NCBI GenBank assembly: GCA_958298945.1
Contig: OY282610.1
Location: forward strand, 28,408,167 to 28,472,166
Origin: Atherix ibis
Lineage: Eukaryota > Arthropoda > Insecta > Diptera > Athericidae
DNA length: 64,000 nucleotides
Direction of reading: 5' to 3'
Part shown: positions 9,985-46,684 of the stretch, piece after piece
How positions within the stretch are numbered: position 1 is the first letter of the stretch
How the letters are laid out: each line of letters begins with the position of its first letter
Made by a program: the position numbers and the translations under genes
The notes under the pieces: model-generated
The model's database searches: none
What the model was told of the DNA's origin: nothing
Seen by the model: the letters and a program-made list of their open reading frames with translations, nothing else

Positions 9985-12900
9985 CAATAAGAATTTGTCA
10001 TTAAAATTTATCATAAAAAATTTGTCAGTAAAAATTTGTCAGTAAAAATTGTCCAGTAAAAATTGTATCAGTAAAAATTTGTCATTAAAAATTTTGCAAG
10101 TAAAAATTTGTCAGTTAAAAATTGTCATTAAAAATTTGTCAGTAAAAATTTACTATTGAAAATTTGCTATTGAAAATTTATCATTCAAAATTTGTCAGTA
10201 AAAATTTGTCATTCAAAATTTTTCATTAAAAATTTGTCATTAAAATTTTTCAACAAAAATCTGTTAATAAAAATTTGTCAGTAAAAATATGTCAGTAAAA
10301 ATTTGAAATTAAAAAGCTTCAAGTAAAAATTTGTCATTAAAAATTTGTCAGTAAAAATATTCTGTAAAAATTTCTCATTAAAAATTTTTCAGTAAAATTT
10401 AGTCAGTAAAAATTTCTCATTAAAAAATCGTCAGTAAAAATATTCAGTAAAAGTTTGTCAGTAAAATTTTGTCATTAAAAATTTGTCATTAAAAATTTGT
10501 CTTTAAAATTTGTCAGTAAAAATTTGTCAGTAAAAATTGTCCAGTAAAAATTGTATCAGTAAAAATTTGTCATTAAAAATTTTGCAAGTAAAAATTTGTC
10601 AGTTAAAAATTGTCATTAAAAATTTGTCAGTAAAAATTTACTATTGAAAATTTGCTATTGAAAATTTATCATTCAAAATTTGTCAGTAAAAATTTGTCAT
10701 TCAAAATTTTTCATTAAAAATTTGTCATTAAAATTTTTCAACAAAAATCTGTTAATAAAAATTTGTCAGTAAAAATATGTCAGTAAAAATTTGAAATTAA
10801 AAAGCTTCAAGTAAAAATTTGTCATTAAAAATTTGTCAGTAAAAATATTCTGTAAAAATTTCTCATTAAAAATTTTTCAGTAAAATTTAGTCAGTAAAAA
10901 TTTCTCATTAAAAAATCGTCAGTAAAAATATTCAGTAAAAGTTTGTCAGTAAAATTTTGTCATTAAAAATTTGTCATTAAAAATTTGTCTTTAAAATTTG
11001 TCAATAAAAATTTGTAAGTAAAAATTCGTCAGTAAAAATTTGTCATTAAAAATTGTTAGTTAAAGTTTTGCATTAAAAATTTGTCAGTAAAAATTGATCA
11101 GTAAAAATTTATCAGTACAAATTTGTCAGTCAAAATTTGTCAGTAAAAATTTGTCATAAAAATTTGGCAGTAAAAGTTTATCAGTTAAAATTAGTCAATA
11201 AAAATTTGTCAGTGAAAATTTGTCATAAAAAATGTCCAGTAAAAATTGTATCAGTAAAAATTTGTCATTAAAAACTTTTCAGTAAAAATTTGTCATTAAA
11301 AATTTGTCAGTAAAAATTTGTCAGTAAAAATTTGTCAGTAAAAGTTTGTCATTAAAAATTGTTAGTTAAAATTTTGCAATAACAATTTGTCAGTAAAAAT
11401 TGATCAGTAAAAATTTATCAGTAGAAATTTGACACTTAAAATTTGTCAGTAAAAATTTGTCAGTAAAAATTTGTCAGTAAAAATTTGTCAGTAAAAATTT
11501 GTCAGTAAAAGTTTGTCATTAAAAATTGTTAGTTAAAATTTTGCATTAAAAATTTGTCAGTAAAAATTTGTCAGTAAAAAATTTTTATTAAAAATTTGTC
11601 AGTAAAAATTTGCTATTGAAAATTTGTAATTAAAAATTTATCAGTAAAAATTTGTCATTAAAAATTGTTCAGTAAAAATTTGTCATGAAAAATTTGTCAG
11701 TAAAAATTTTTCAGTAAAAATTTGTCACCAAAAATTTGTCAGTAAAAATTTGTCAGTAAAAATTTTTCAGTAAAAATTTGTCAGTAAAAATTTGTCAGTA
11801 AAAGTTTGTCATTAAAAATTGTTAGTTAAAATTTTGCATTAAAAATTTGTCAGTAAAAATTGATCAGTACAAATTTGTCACTAAAAATTTGTCAGTAAAA
11901 ATTTGTCAATAAAAACTTGTCAGTAAAAATTTGTCAGTAACAGTTTGTCATTAAAAATTGTTAGTTAAAATTTTGCATTAAAAATTTGTCAGTAAAAATT
12001 TGTCAGTAAAAATTTGTCAGTAAAAATTTGTCATTAAAAATTTGTTAGTAAAAATTTGTCAGTAAAAATTTGTCAGTAAAAATTTGTCAGTAAAAAATTT
12101 TTATTAAAAATTTGTCAGTAAAAATTTGCTATTGAAAATTTGTAATTAAAAATTTATCAGTAAAAATTTGTCATTAAAAATTGTTCAGTAAAAATTTGTC
12201 ATGAAAAATTTGTCAGTAAAAATTTTCAGTAAAAATTTTATCAGTAAAAATATTTAGAATAAGTTTTCAGTAAAAATTTGTCATTAAAAATTTGTCAGTA
12301 AAAATTCGTCAATAAAAATTTGTCACTAAAAATTTGTCATTAAAAATTGTTACTTAAAATTTTCCATTAAAAATTTGTCAGTAAAAATTGGTCAGTAAAA
12401 ATTTGTCATTAAAAATTTGTCAGTAAAAATTTATCAGTAAAAATTTGTCAGTAAAAATTTGTCATTAAAAATTTGTGATTAAAAATTTGTCAGTAAAAAT
12501 TGTCCACTAAAAATTGTGTCAGTAAAAATTTTTTTTTAAAAATTTGTCAGTAAAAGTTTATCAGTTAAAATTAGTCACCAAAAATTTGTCAGTAAAAATT
12601 TGTCAGTAAAAATTTTTCAGTAAAAATTTGTCAGTAAAAATTTGTCAGTAAAAGTTTGTCATTAAAAATTGTTAGTTAAAATTTTGCATTAAAAATTTGT
12701 CAGTAAAAATTTGTCAGTAACAGTTTGTCATTAAAAATTGTTAGTTAAAATTTTGCATTAAAAATTTGTCAGTAAAAATTTGTCAGTAAAAATTTGTCAG
12801 TAAAAATTTGTCATTAAAAATTTGTTAGTAAAAATTTGTCAGTAAAAATTTATCAGTAAAAATTTGTCATTAAAAATTGTTCAGTAAAAATTTGCCAGTA

Positions 12901-13500
12901 AAAATTTTCAGTAAAAATTTTATCAGTAAAAATATTAAGTATAAGTTTTCAGTAAAAATTTGTCATTAAAAATTTGTCAGTAAAAATTCGTCAATAAAAA
13001 TTTGTCACTAAAAATTTGTCATTAAAAATTGTTACTTAAAATTTTGCATTAAAAATTTGTCAGTAAAAATATGTCAGTAAAAATTTGAAATTAAAAAGCT
13101 TCAAGTAAAAATTTGTCAGTAAAAATTTCTCACTACAAATTTGTCAGTAAAAATTTGTCATTAAAAATTTGTCATTAAAAATTTGTCAGTAAAAATATTC
13201 TGTAAAAATTTCTCATTAAAAATTTTTCAGTAAAATTTTGTCAGTAAAAATTTCTCATTAAAATTCGTCAGTAAAAATATTTAGTATAAGTTTTCAGTAA
13301 AAATTTGTCATTAAAAATTTGTCAGTAAAAATTCGTCAATAAAAATTTGTCACTAAAAATTTGTCATTAAAAATTGTTACTTAAAATTTTGCATTAAAAA
13401 TTTGTCAGTAAAAATTGATCAGTAAAAATTTGTTATTAAAAATTTGTCAGTAAAAATTTATCAGTAATAATTTGTCAGTAAAAATTTGTCATTAAAAATT
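9985..13500 (+). repeat. 14-bp minisatellite array 2, 3.5 kb (largest)
   Basis: About 250 units of TTTGTCAGTAAAAA with recurrent variants (CATTAAAAA, GTTAGTTAAAATTTTGCA, TCAATAAAAA). Higher-order structure is visible: a 488-bp near-perfect tandem duplication (10017-10992), the block GTTAGTTAAAATTTTGCATT recurring at about 11050, 11355, 11530, 11820, 11960, 12670 and 12740, and a block starting near TAAGTTTTCAGTAAAAA at about 12250, 12940 and 13285. Confidence 0.95.
10017..10992 (+). repeat. 488-bp higher-order tandem duplication inside array 2
   Basis: Copy 1 is 10017-10504 and copy 2 is 10505-10992. They match base for base, including rare variants such as GTCCAGTAAAAATTGTATCA and AAAAAGCTTCAAGT, so the duplication is recent compared with divergence among the 14-bp units. 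Confidence 0.9.
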
Positions 13501-16500
13501 TAAATTATAAAATTTCGATGCATACCAAGTAGAAATAAGTAAAATTATTTTTAAAAAAAACTGCACATCATTTCATAAAATGTTCATAAATTTATTTCTC
13601 TTGTTAAATATTTATATTATTTTTTTCTATAATAAAATTCAGATATTTTTTAAAAGTTTTTTGTTCATTTGAATCGTTTTTTGTTTAAATATTTTCTTCC
13701 TATTTATATTAGTAAAGGTACTATTTTGATTATTGACTTTTTTTATTTACTTATTTTTTCAATTTCATTGGAATACTTTTTTTAAAAGTATTTTCGTTTT
13801 ATTGAATTTTTTTTTAAAATTTCTGCGGAAATGTTTTGTTTACTATTCGTTTATTAATGATTTCACTTTGAGTTATGATATATTAAAAATAATAATTGTA
13901 AAGTAAAATTTTATTTCTAAAATGATTATGAACGATCAATTTTTGAGAATCCGATAAGTATATGCATTTTAATTTTATTCTTTTAATTATTCAATTGATT
14001 TAATATTTTAAATTTTTTATGGAATAAAAATTTTTAGTATAAAATGATTTATATGAAAATGATTGTGTTGGAATGCAATTAATTATTTTGTCCAATTGTG
14101 CTTTGTGGGTCTGTTAGTACGAGTAAAATTTGAAGAAAAAACGTTTACTTTGAAAATTTCTTTTTTTAATAATTCTTGTTTTTTTTTTTTTTAAATATTG
14201 TAAATTATTCTTATTTTTATATTTATTCAGTTTTTATTATTTATCGATTAAATGATTGGAAATTATTTTAATTATAAATTTGTAATAGAAAATGTTTGTT
14301 TGTATTTAATGTTTTCAATCAGTTACTGTTTTACTGAGCTTAAATTTAATGTAATTTTTTTGTCACAATTTGGAAAATTTTATGGTAAAACGTTCTAATA
14401 CTATATCTCCATATTCTATTATTCTCAAATGAAGGTAAAATTTTATTTTAAAATGCAATCACTTTTAATTTCGATTAAAAAATGTGTAAAAAGTTTATTT
14501 TTAATAAATTTTTGCAACAACAAAAAACAATTCGTGCTAATTTTTCTATATTTTTTTAATAAAGTTTAATTTTGCCAATAGATTTTTATTTATATGATTT
14601 TCTTTCATTCCTATCAATTTAATCAATTTCCAAAATTATCATACGAGTATGATGGGTATTAATATTTTGTGAATATGCTCAAATTTTCAATATTAATTTT
14701 GTGGTATTGAAATTTTTTTCTCAATTTATTTTTAATAATTATTTTTATAATATTATATGAAATTTTTTAAAAATATTTAATAGAAACACTTTATATTTTA
14801 TAATTATTTTTTATATTCATATGTATTTATATTTAAATATTCCATTTCAATCGATAGATTAGAAATTATTTGAAAAAGTTCAAAATTTTTGTGAAATATT
14901 TTCAAAACAAAATTTATACCAATAATTTAGAATATTTATTTGCAATTTTTATATTTTTTCATATTGTGGATTTGATAAAAAATGTCAAAAAGTTGTTTTA
15001 ATTTTTAATTTCTGATTATAGTTTTTCTTTTATTTATGGTATTTTTAAAGGAATTTTATTCAATAATTATATGTGCTTATTTCCATACTTAAAAATTGTA
15101 TGATTATTTGTGGACAATAGGAATTATAATTTTTGCATATTTTTAATAAAAAACAGTCCTTAAATTTTATACAATATAAATCAGAAATATTGATTATAAA
15201 TTGTAACTGAATTAGACATTAAATATTTAGTTTTTGTTAGAAAATTTTATAAATTTTTTTTTTAATAATTAAAATTGAAGTTTTCTAGGACAACTTATTT
15301 GTTGTCTGTATTTTAGACAACTTCTTTTTGTCTGTATTATACATAAAGTATAAAATGAATAAAATTTTCTAGATCAATTTTACAGATAATTTTATTAACC
15401 ATATTTTGTCTTCTTGTTTTAAACTAAAAAGATAAAAAAATATTTCGTCAAAAATTACTATGGGATTTTTGACTAAAAAAGTAAGGTAAGTTTTTTTTTG
15501 TTCACGTGTATAACATGCAAAAAGAAAATTTATAGTACAACAATTAAATAAAATGATACACAATTCTGTTTTTACTGAACTCTTTTTTTTTTGCTCTATA
15601 TTTCCTTTTTACTACATTGTTTTTACTTTCAATATATACAAGAGATAATAATAATAATAAACAAATGAAAAAAAAATCAATATTAACACACACATACACA
15701 CACACATATACACACTCTCACATATCTTACTAATGTTTAAAATATTATAATAAAATTATTATATATAGATAACTTAAAAAAAATTAACAAATATCAATAT
15801 TTTACTAGATATTCGCTGTTTTTGCTTAAAATTATCAATTTTTCTTTTAATTTTCCCTTCTTTTGTCAGATTAGCATTTTTCTATAAATTTACCTTTTTA
15901 TTATTGATCATATTTATACTTAAAACTATTATGCATACATCCTAAATTAGTATTAAAATTTAATTTTATCTTAGTATATCATTTCTATTTTATAATATTT
16001 TGTTTTTATTTCTGTTTGTATTCATCTTAATTTATTAGGTTTTTTGTTTTTCTTGTAAAGTGTTTTTCATATTTTTACTTTATTTATTATTTTTGAATAG
16101 ATTATATAGATTTCAATTACTTTGTTAATGTTTTGTTTTTATTTTAATATTTTCTCCTAGATCAAATTTAGTTTTATTTTTTTAAAAAAATGCACTAAGA
16201 AATTCGTATTTTAAAAACAAAAGTTCATCAGAAAACCCTATATTATCCATTTGGTCTGTAATTGATTTTTTTATGAATTTTTTAATAATTTTTATCATAA
16301 AGCAGCAACAAATTGCTGATCTGTATTCGAAAAAGAAGCGACCATCTTTTGGTCAAGTAACTGACATTTGACTACGCCGCCATTTTAAATAACGTCTAAT
16401 TGCTGAAAGTTCCATGACCAACCGCCATTTTTGTTAATGTCACTTCTCTTACAAGCGATATGTTTGTACTTGAACTGAGGAATATAAAAAATGTTTCTTT

Positions 16501-18328
16501 TTATTTCTAAAGAAAAAAAACAAATACATATGAAAATTATGGAAACTTTTTTTAAAAGAAAATACGAAAATGGCAATAGTTTAATCGAAATTTTTTCATA
16601 TTGCTTGAATGGCAAATGGTACGTTTTTATGATATTAATTTAATTTAATTTCATTACTACTAAAAAGTATGCTAAGTTAAAAAGTTATTTCACCAAAATT
16701 TTTAACATATACTATCGTAAATGAATTGTAAAAATTTAAAAAAATCTCAGATGCATTTTATTCGTATTAATTTATGTGATACAATTAGATCACTGATCTT
16801 TAGAATAACAAACTTTTACACAAAAATTATTTATTTAATGTAGTAAACTCGTTTTTATGGATGTAAAAAAAAATTTGATTCATCGTATTTTTCAGTTTCT
16901 ACCAGCCATATTGTATGTAATTATTTAAATTATTTTTATTTAACTAATAATAAAATTGATTTGAAAACTATGTAATACAATATTTCCAATGTCTCATGTC
17001 TGTTTTTTCCTTCAATTCAATTTTGTTTTAAATATTTTTATTTTATTTTGTTTAATTAATAATATAATTTTTCTTGTATAATTAATATTTTCTAATATTA
17101 TATGGACATATGCATGTATTTTTATACATATATGAAAATTGTCTAATTATAAACGTTTTCATTTATGGCTTTTTCTCACTTACAATTAAATTAAAGTTGG
17201 AGATTTGTTTTGAATTTATTAATATAGTTTTTTTCTTAACATAAGTTATAAATTTGTTCATAAAGTTTGTAGGAAATACTTAAAGAAAATTTCACAAAGT
17301 ATTTCTTGTGAAATAGAATTTAGGATTTATATTATTTAAAATACTTGGTTTTTTTTTGTATTGCTGAAAAATTTCAATAATTTCAATTATTCACCAATCA
17401 GAATGCTAATATTTTATTTTTTAAAATCATGTTCAAGATAATAATTTAAAAAAAAAAATTCTACTTTTCTGAAGAAAATCATTAATTTTCTTTAATAGAA
17501 TTTTATTCAAATTTTAATTCAGTTATTTATTTCGAAATAAATTTATGACAAGAATTGTTTCTTATTTAACTTCTATACTCGTATTTTTTATTTAATTAAT
17601 TTTATTTATAATAATAATATGATGGATTTATATCATTTTGTTAAAGAATATTTAATTACAATAACAAATAAGTGACAAATATATCATATTGCAGTGTGTA
17701 TTGTACAATTTATTGATAATTTTAAAATAAATATTATTGATAGAATTAATTTTAAGAAAATTACTGTAAACTATTTCAAATATAGTATTGTTAATTTTAT
17801 TGATGTTTTTATTTTTAATATTATTACTTATACAAATTTGTATATTATTTATTGTAAAATTATTTTCTTTTTAAAATGCCTATTAGCATATTATCGATTC
17901 CTACAATATTTTCATATTTTATATATATTATTTTCTTTTCAATTTCTATTCGCAATCCCTAAATAATTTCATATTATATTGCAGTAAATTGTTTGTTTCA
18001 TCAATTTGTTCCTGGCATGTACTCTGTAAAAAAAAAAATAATTTATAGTTAATGTAGTAATTTTACTTTTAAATAGTATCTTAGATATGAGTTTTTTTTT
18101 ATGAAAATGCCAAGAAAAAATTTAGCTTAAAACAAAAAAAAAACTACATGTTTTCACATTAACGACTGGAACACAATTCCAACGATAATATGTAGTTGCC
18201 GCTATCAAAATGTTTAAAACCTTCATAATTTTATGGGAATACAAAAATTAACGACGACGGACGACAAGCGCAAACAATTTTATCGTCGAATTAGACTTTG
18301 TTTCTAATATTGTCCTTTTAGAGTTTTT
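13501..18328. other. Very AT-rich DNA, no gene seen
   Basis: Long A/T-dominated stretch. It holds a CA-rich microsatellite (about 15689-15722) and a slightly more GC-rich island at 16300-16480 (contains GACTACGCCGCCATTTT) of unknown meaning. Open frames here are short and lack codon character. Confidence 0.5.
15689..15722. repeat. CA/TA microsatellite
   Basis: Interrupted (CA)n with TA insertions, ending in a CTCACA segment. Confidence 0.85.
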
Positions 18329-18410
18329 TAATGTGACAATATCGTTGAAATTGCGGCAAGATAAATGTATATATTTATCTTGCCGCAATTTCAACGATAT
18401 TGTCACATTA
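18329..18410. repeat. Perfect 38-bp inverted repeat (hairpin 1)
   Basis: Arms 18329-18366 and 18373-18410 are exact reverse complements with a 6-base spacer GTATAT. Such perfection in decayed AT-rich DNA implies a recent origin or selection. Confidence 0.95.
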
Positions 18411-18413
18411 GCA

Positions 18414-18468
18414 TTATATTTTATGCTTCATTTTGAAAGTGAATTTCAAAATGAAGCATAAAATATAA
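18414..18468. repeat. Perfect 25-bp inverted repeat (hairpin 2)
   Basis: Arms 18414-18438 and 18444-18468 are exact reverse complements with a 5-base spacer GTGAA. It follows hairpin 1 after three bases and ends ten bases before a mariner element. Confidence 0.95.
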
Positions 18469-18478
18469 ATATTAGTTA

Positions 18479-19568
18479 GTCGAAAAAGTTCGTGGTGTTT
18501 TTCGACAGACGGTGTTAAAAGCAAATTACTCAGTAACTGATAATCGTATTGTATCGATACTAAAAGGTGTGATACTTAAAGCATTTTAAAAAGTGATATT
18601 TATCGAAATCAGTGTAGTATATCAAAAGTTATTCAATTTCAAACATGGACTAGAATACTGAGAAAATTTTCTTTATTTTATAATACTTCGACAAAGGTGA
18701 CAACGCATTGAAGGCTTATGAACAAATTTATAGTGTTTATGGTGGAGGGGAGGTGATGTATTAAAATCTGCAGTATGCAAGTGGTTTTCTCGATTTCGAT
18801 CTAAAAATTTCAATGTCAAAGATGAGCCAATTATTGAAAAAAGTGATCAAATTCTCGAAAAAATCTAGTAAGATCGACATATTCGCAGCCATGACATATC
18901 TTATGAATTAAACATCCATTTTCAAAAAGGTTAGGTCCAGAAAGAAACTCGATGTTTGGATGCCTCATTAATTGAGTGTGAAAAACAATATGCGCTGCTA
19001 AAGCGCAATGAAATCGAGCCATTTCTGAGGCGAATCATAACTGGCGATGAAAAATGTGCAAAATACGAGAATATCATTTGAAAGAGATCATGGGAAAAGA
19101 GAGATTATTGATCACAAATAATTTCACAGCTAGGATTGACGGCAAAGAAGGTTATGTTGTGCGTATGTTAGGATTGGAATGGAATCGTTCATTATGAACT
19201 GCCACCGTTTTGTCAAATTGGTAAGTCGAGCAATTCGATTGAGAGAAGACGGCCAGAATTGATTAATGGGAAGGGTATCCTCGTCTACCAATGCTCGACC
19301 ACACACATCCTTGATGACTCGCCAAAAATTAAGAGAGCTTGCCTGGGAAATTTTGATGCATTCACGGTGTAGCCCGGACAGAGCACTTTCAGAGTATAAC
19401 TTGTTTCGATTTATACAGAATTCTCTTAATGGAATCAAGGTGGCTTCACTTGGTATAGTTTTTCAACCAGAAGCCACAGAAGAAGAATATTTGGTTTAAA
19501 TACATTGATTTTAATACTCTAATTTAAGTATCTCCACTTTACTTAAAAATGACACGAACTTTTTCGAC
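18479..19568 (+). mobile_element. Mariner (DD34D) element, near full span but inactive
   Basis: Inverted ends GTCGAAAAAGTTCGTGGTGT and its near-complement closing at 19568, with TA on both sides (18477-18478, 19569-19570). Transposase pieces include FRSKNFNVKDEPIIEK, QILEKI, a GDEKC block (first Asp), KVMLCVRIGMES-like sequence and NARPHTSLMTRQKLRELAWE. The second catalytic Asp of the HHDNARPH block is Thr, and the third position reads SEY instead of SDY. There are frameshifts throughout. Confidence 0.88.
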
Positions 19569-19769
19569 TAATCAACAAATGACATTTGCTCAGTCGTTGC
19601 AATTATGTTTGAATTACTGACTTAGGCCAAATACGTGGAAGATTGTAAAGGGGTTTTTCAATAGGCGTGATCTGTTTTCAAATGGATCGTATGGCCATAT
19701 TTGTAAGGTGAAAATCCTTTATTACTGCCGGTTCTATTCAGTAAGCTTTGGAATTTATTAATGAAAATA

Positions 19770-20480
19770 TGCATATAATTTTTGTATCAAAATAATCGTT
19801 CGCTTATTGCAACTTATCAAACACTTTTTCTAGTTTGTTGTCGTCATAATCGGCCTAGTGTGCTCGCTATTCATCGAAGTGTGGAAAGTTTTGAACGCAA
19901 TCTTTCTTCACACAATATTCCCGTGCCAGTAAGACTAAGATTTGAGAATATTACTGCCGTTCAGACAATTGTTAATGCAGATCCAAATTCAAGGCATTCT
20001 CAACATTTGGGACTCTTTGCCATAACAACACAAAATTATTATAACACAAGAACTAAAGCTGTTGTACCATTGCAAACGCCGTGAATTTACTGATTTTGCT
20101 CTGGAATAAATTGAAAATAATGCTGATTTTTCTAAGAAAATCATCTTCTCAGAAATGAGGCGCATTTTTATCTCTCTGGAACGGTGGATAAACAAAATTG
20201 GCATTTCTAGGCTGAATCCAATCCACAAATTATTCACGAGAAACGTTTACATTCTGAAAAAGTGACCGCTCAGTGTGGTTTATGGCAGGGAGGCTAATAA
20301 GTCCTTATTGTTTTTCAAAATGAGGAAGGAGTTGCCGTTACTGGGAATTATCGGTGGTAACGAACTTTTTTTAGCCTGAATTGGAAGATATTGATTTAAC
20401 GTATATGTGGTTTCTACAAGACTCCAGAACCAAATTGCATCAAAATAAAATAATAAATTTTGTTCTGCCATATTTCATTC
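19770..20480 (+). mobile_element. DD41D-type transposon remnant B, abutting the MYRF 3' end
   Basis: Transposase pieces: NNRSLIATYQTLFLVCCRHN, RPSVLAIHRSVESFERN, PVPVRLRFENITAVQTIVNA, then EFTDFALE, stop, IENNADFSKKIIFSEM and further out-of-frame blocks to YMWFLQDSRT near 20440, close to the second catalytic Asp. It ends about 20 bases from the MYRF stop on the other strand, so the MYRF 3' UTR must run into it. Confidence 0.75.
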
Positions 20481-20497
20481 TTGTTTTCTTGGGAAAA

Positions 20498-45696
<25,199 letters not shown>

Positions 45697-45713
<17 letters not shown>

Positions 45714-45735
45714 ATCCGAAAACCATCATAGTCAT
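45697..45735 (-). promoter_or_regulatory. Upstream ORF overlapping the MYRF start
   Basis: Three ATGs at 45735, 45729 and 45726 share one frame, read MTMMVFGYGFPN, and stop at TGA 45697-45699, inside MYRF exon 1 and out of frame with it. If the 5' UTR includes this stretch, ribosomes starting here would bypass the MYRF ATG. Whether the mature mRNA contains it depends on where a 5' UTR intron ends. Confidence 0.4.
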
Positions 45736-45739
45736 TTTG

Positions 45740-46680
45740 ATAAAACATTCTTTTTTATATAAAAATATACTTAAAACTTTTCTTTATTAATTATTTCACT
45801 TCTCTGCATATATATTTTGATTAAAAATGATTTTTTTTCCTCTGTATTAGTTGAAAATTAATAATAACAAAAAAAAACGAAATTTTATTAATTTTTTTTT
45901 CTTTCCTTTCTTTTCATACTTTTCCACTTAAACTATTTTCTTTCCTTTCTTTTCATACTAACATAAACTATTTAAATACTTTTTTGCTTTTTTTTTTTAT
46001 TATTATTAGAGAATTTTAAAAACGAATAAATAAAAAAATTTGAAAATAACTAAAAATAAAAACGTTTTTCTTATATTTTTCATTATAATTATTATTCTTT
46101 TATTAATAAAACGTTTGTCATTTTAACTAAAAACAATGTCATTTTGTGAACTTAGCTGCAAATGAATAAACAAAAAACAGTAATTATTAAATAGGAAATA
46201 ATTTGAACATTTTCTTTTTAACTTTTATTATAATAGTAATTTTTAAAATTTTCTTTTATTTATTAATTTTTTAAAATAAGTTAGTGCTAATGCTAAACTA
46301 AAGGACATTAGTGCCGTAACAAAAAGAACATTAAAGAATTTATTTTTGAAAGTTTCCACACATTTTAAGTTTATTTTATTGTATATTAACAAGGATTTTT
46401 TTTCTTTTTTTTTGAATATTTTTTTTAAAAGCTTTTACTATTAAAAAAAATGCTGCCATTTTTTTAAATAGTAAAAGATTTTATCTGGTTTTCATAATTC
46501 CAATCGGTGTTTTTTAGATGCACGTCTTTCTTATTTAAAATTGTTTTCATTTTTTATTTGTAGTTGAAATTTTTTTAAAACAATTTAATTTCAAATTAAT
46601 ATTAATTAAACTTTATTATGTATTAATATTTTTTATAACAAAATTTTATATGTTTTTTTATTCTAATGATATTTTGTATT
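45740..46680. other. AT-rich DNA upstream of MYRF exon 1
   Basis: On the minus strand TATATATGCAG at about 45809 could be the acceptor of a 5' UTR intron. No other gene-like sequence. Confidence 0.35.
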
Positions 46681-46684
46681 GTAC

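Noticed and set aside
9985..13500. Possible CRISPR-like array of short repeats
   Set aside because: Units are directly adjacent 14-mers without unique spacers, and the window is a eukaryotic nuclear genome.
17694..17966. 90-codon Ile/Phe/Asn-rich frame
   Set aside because: Composition is that of random AT-rich DNA, with no motif and no splice support.
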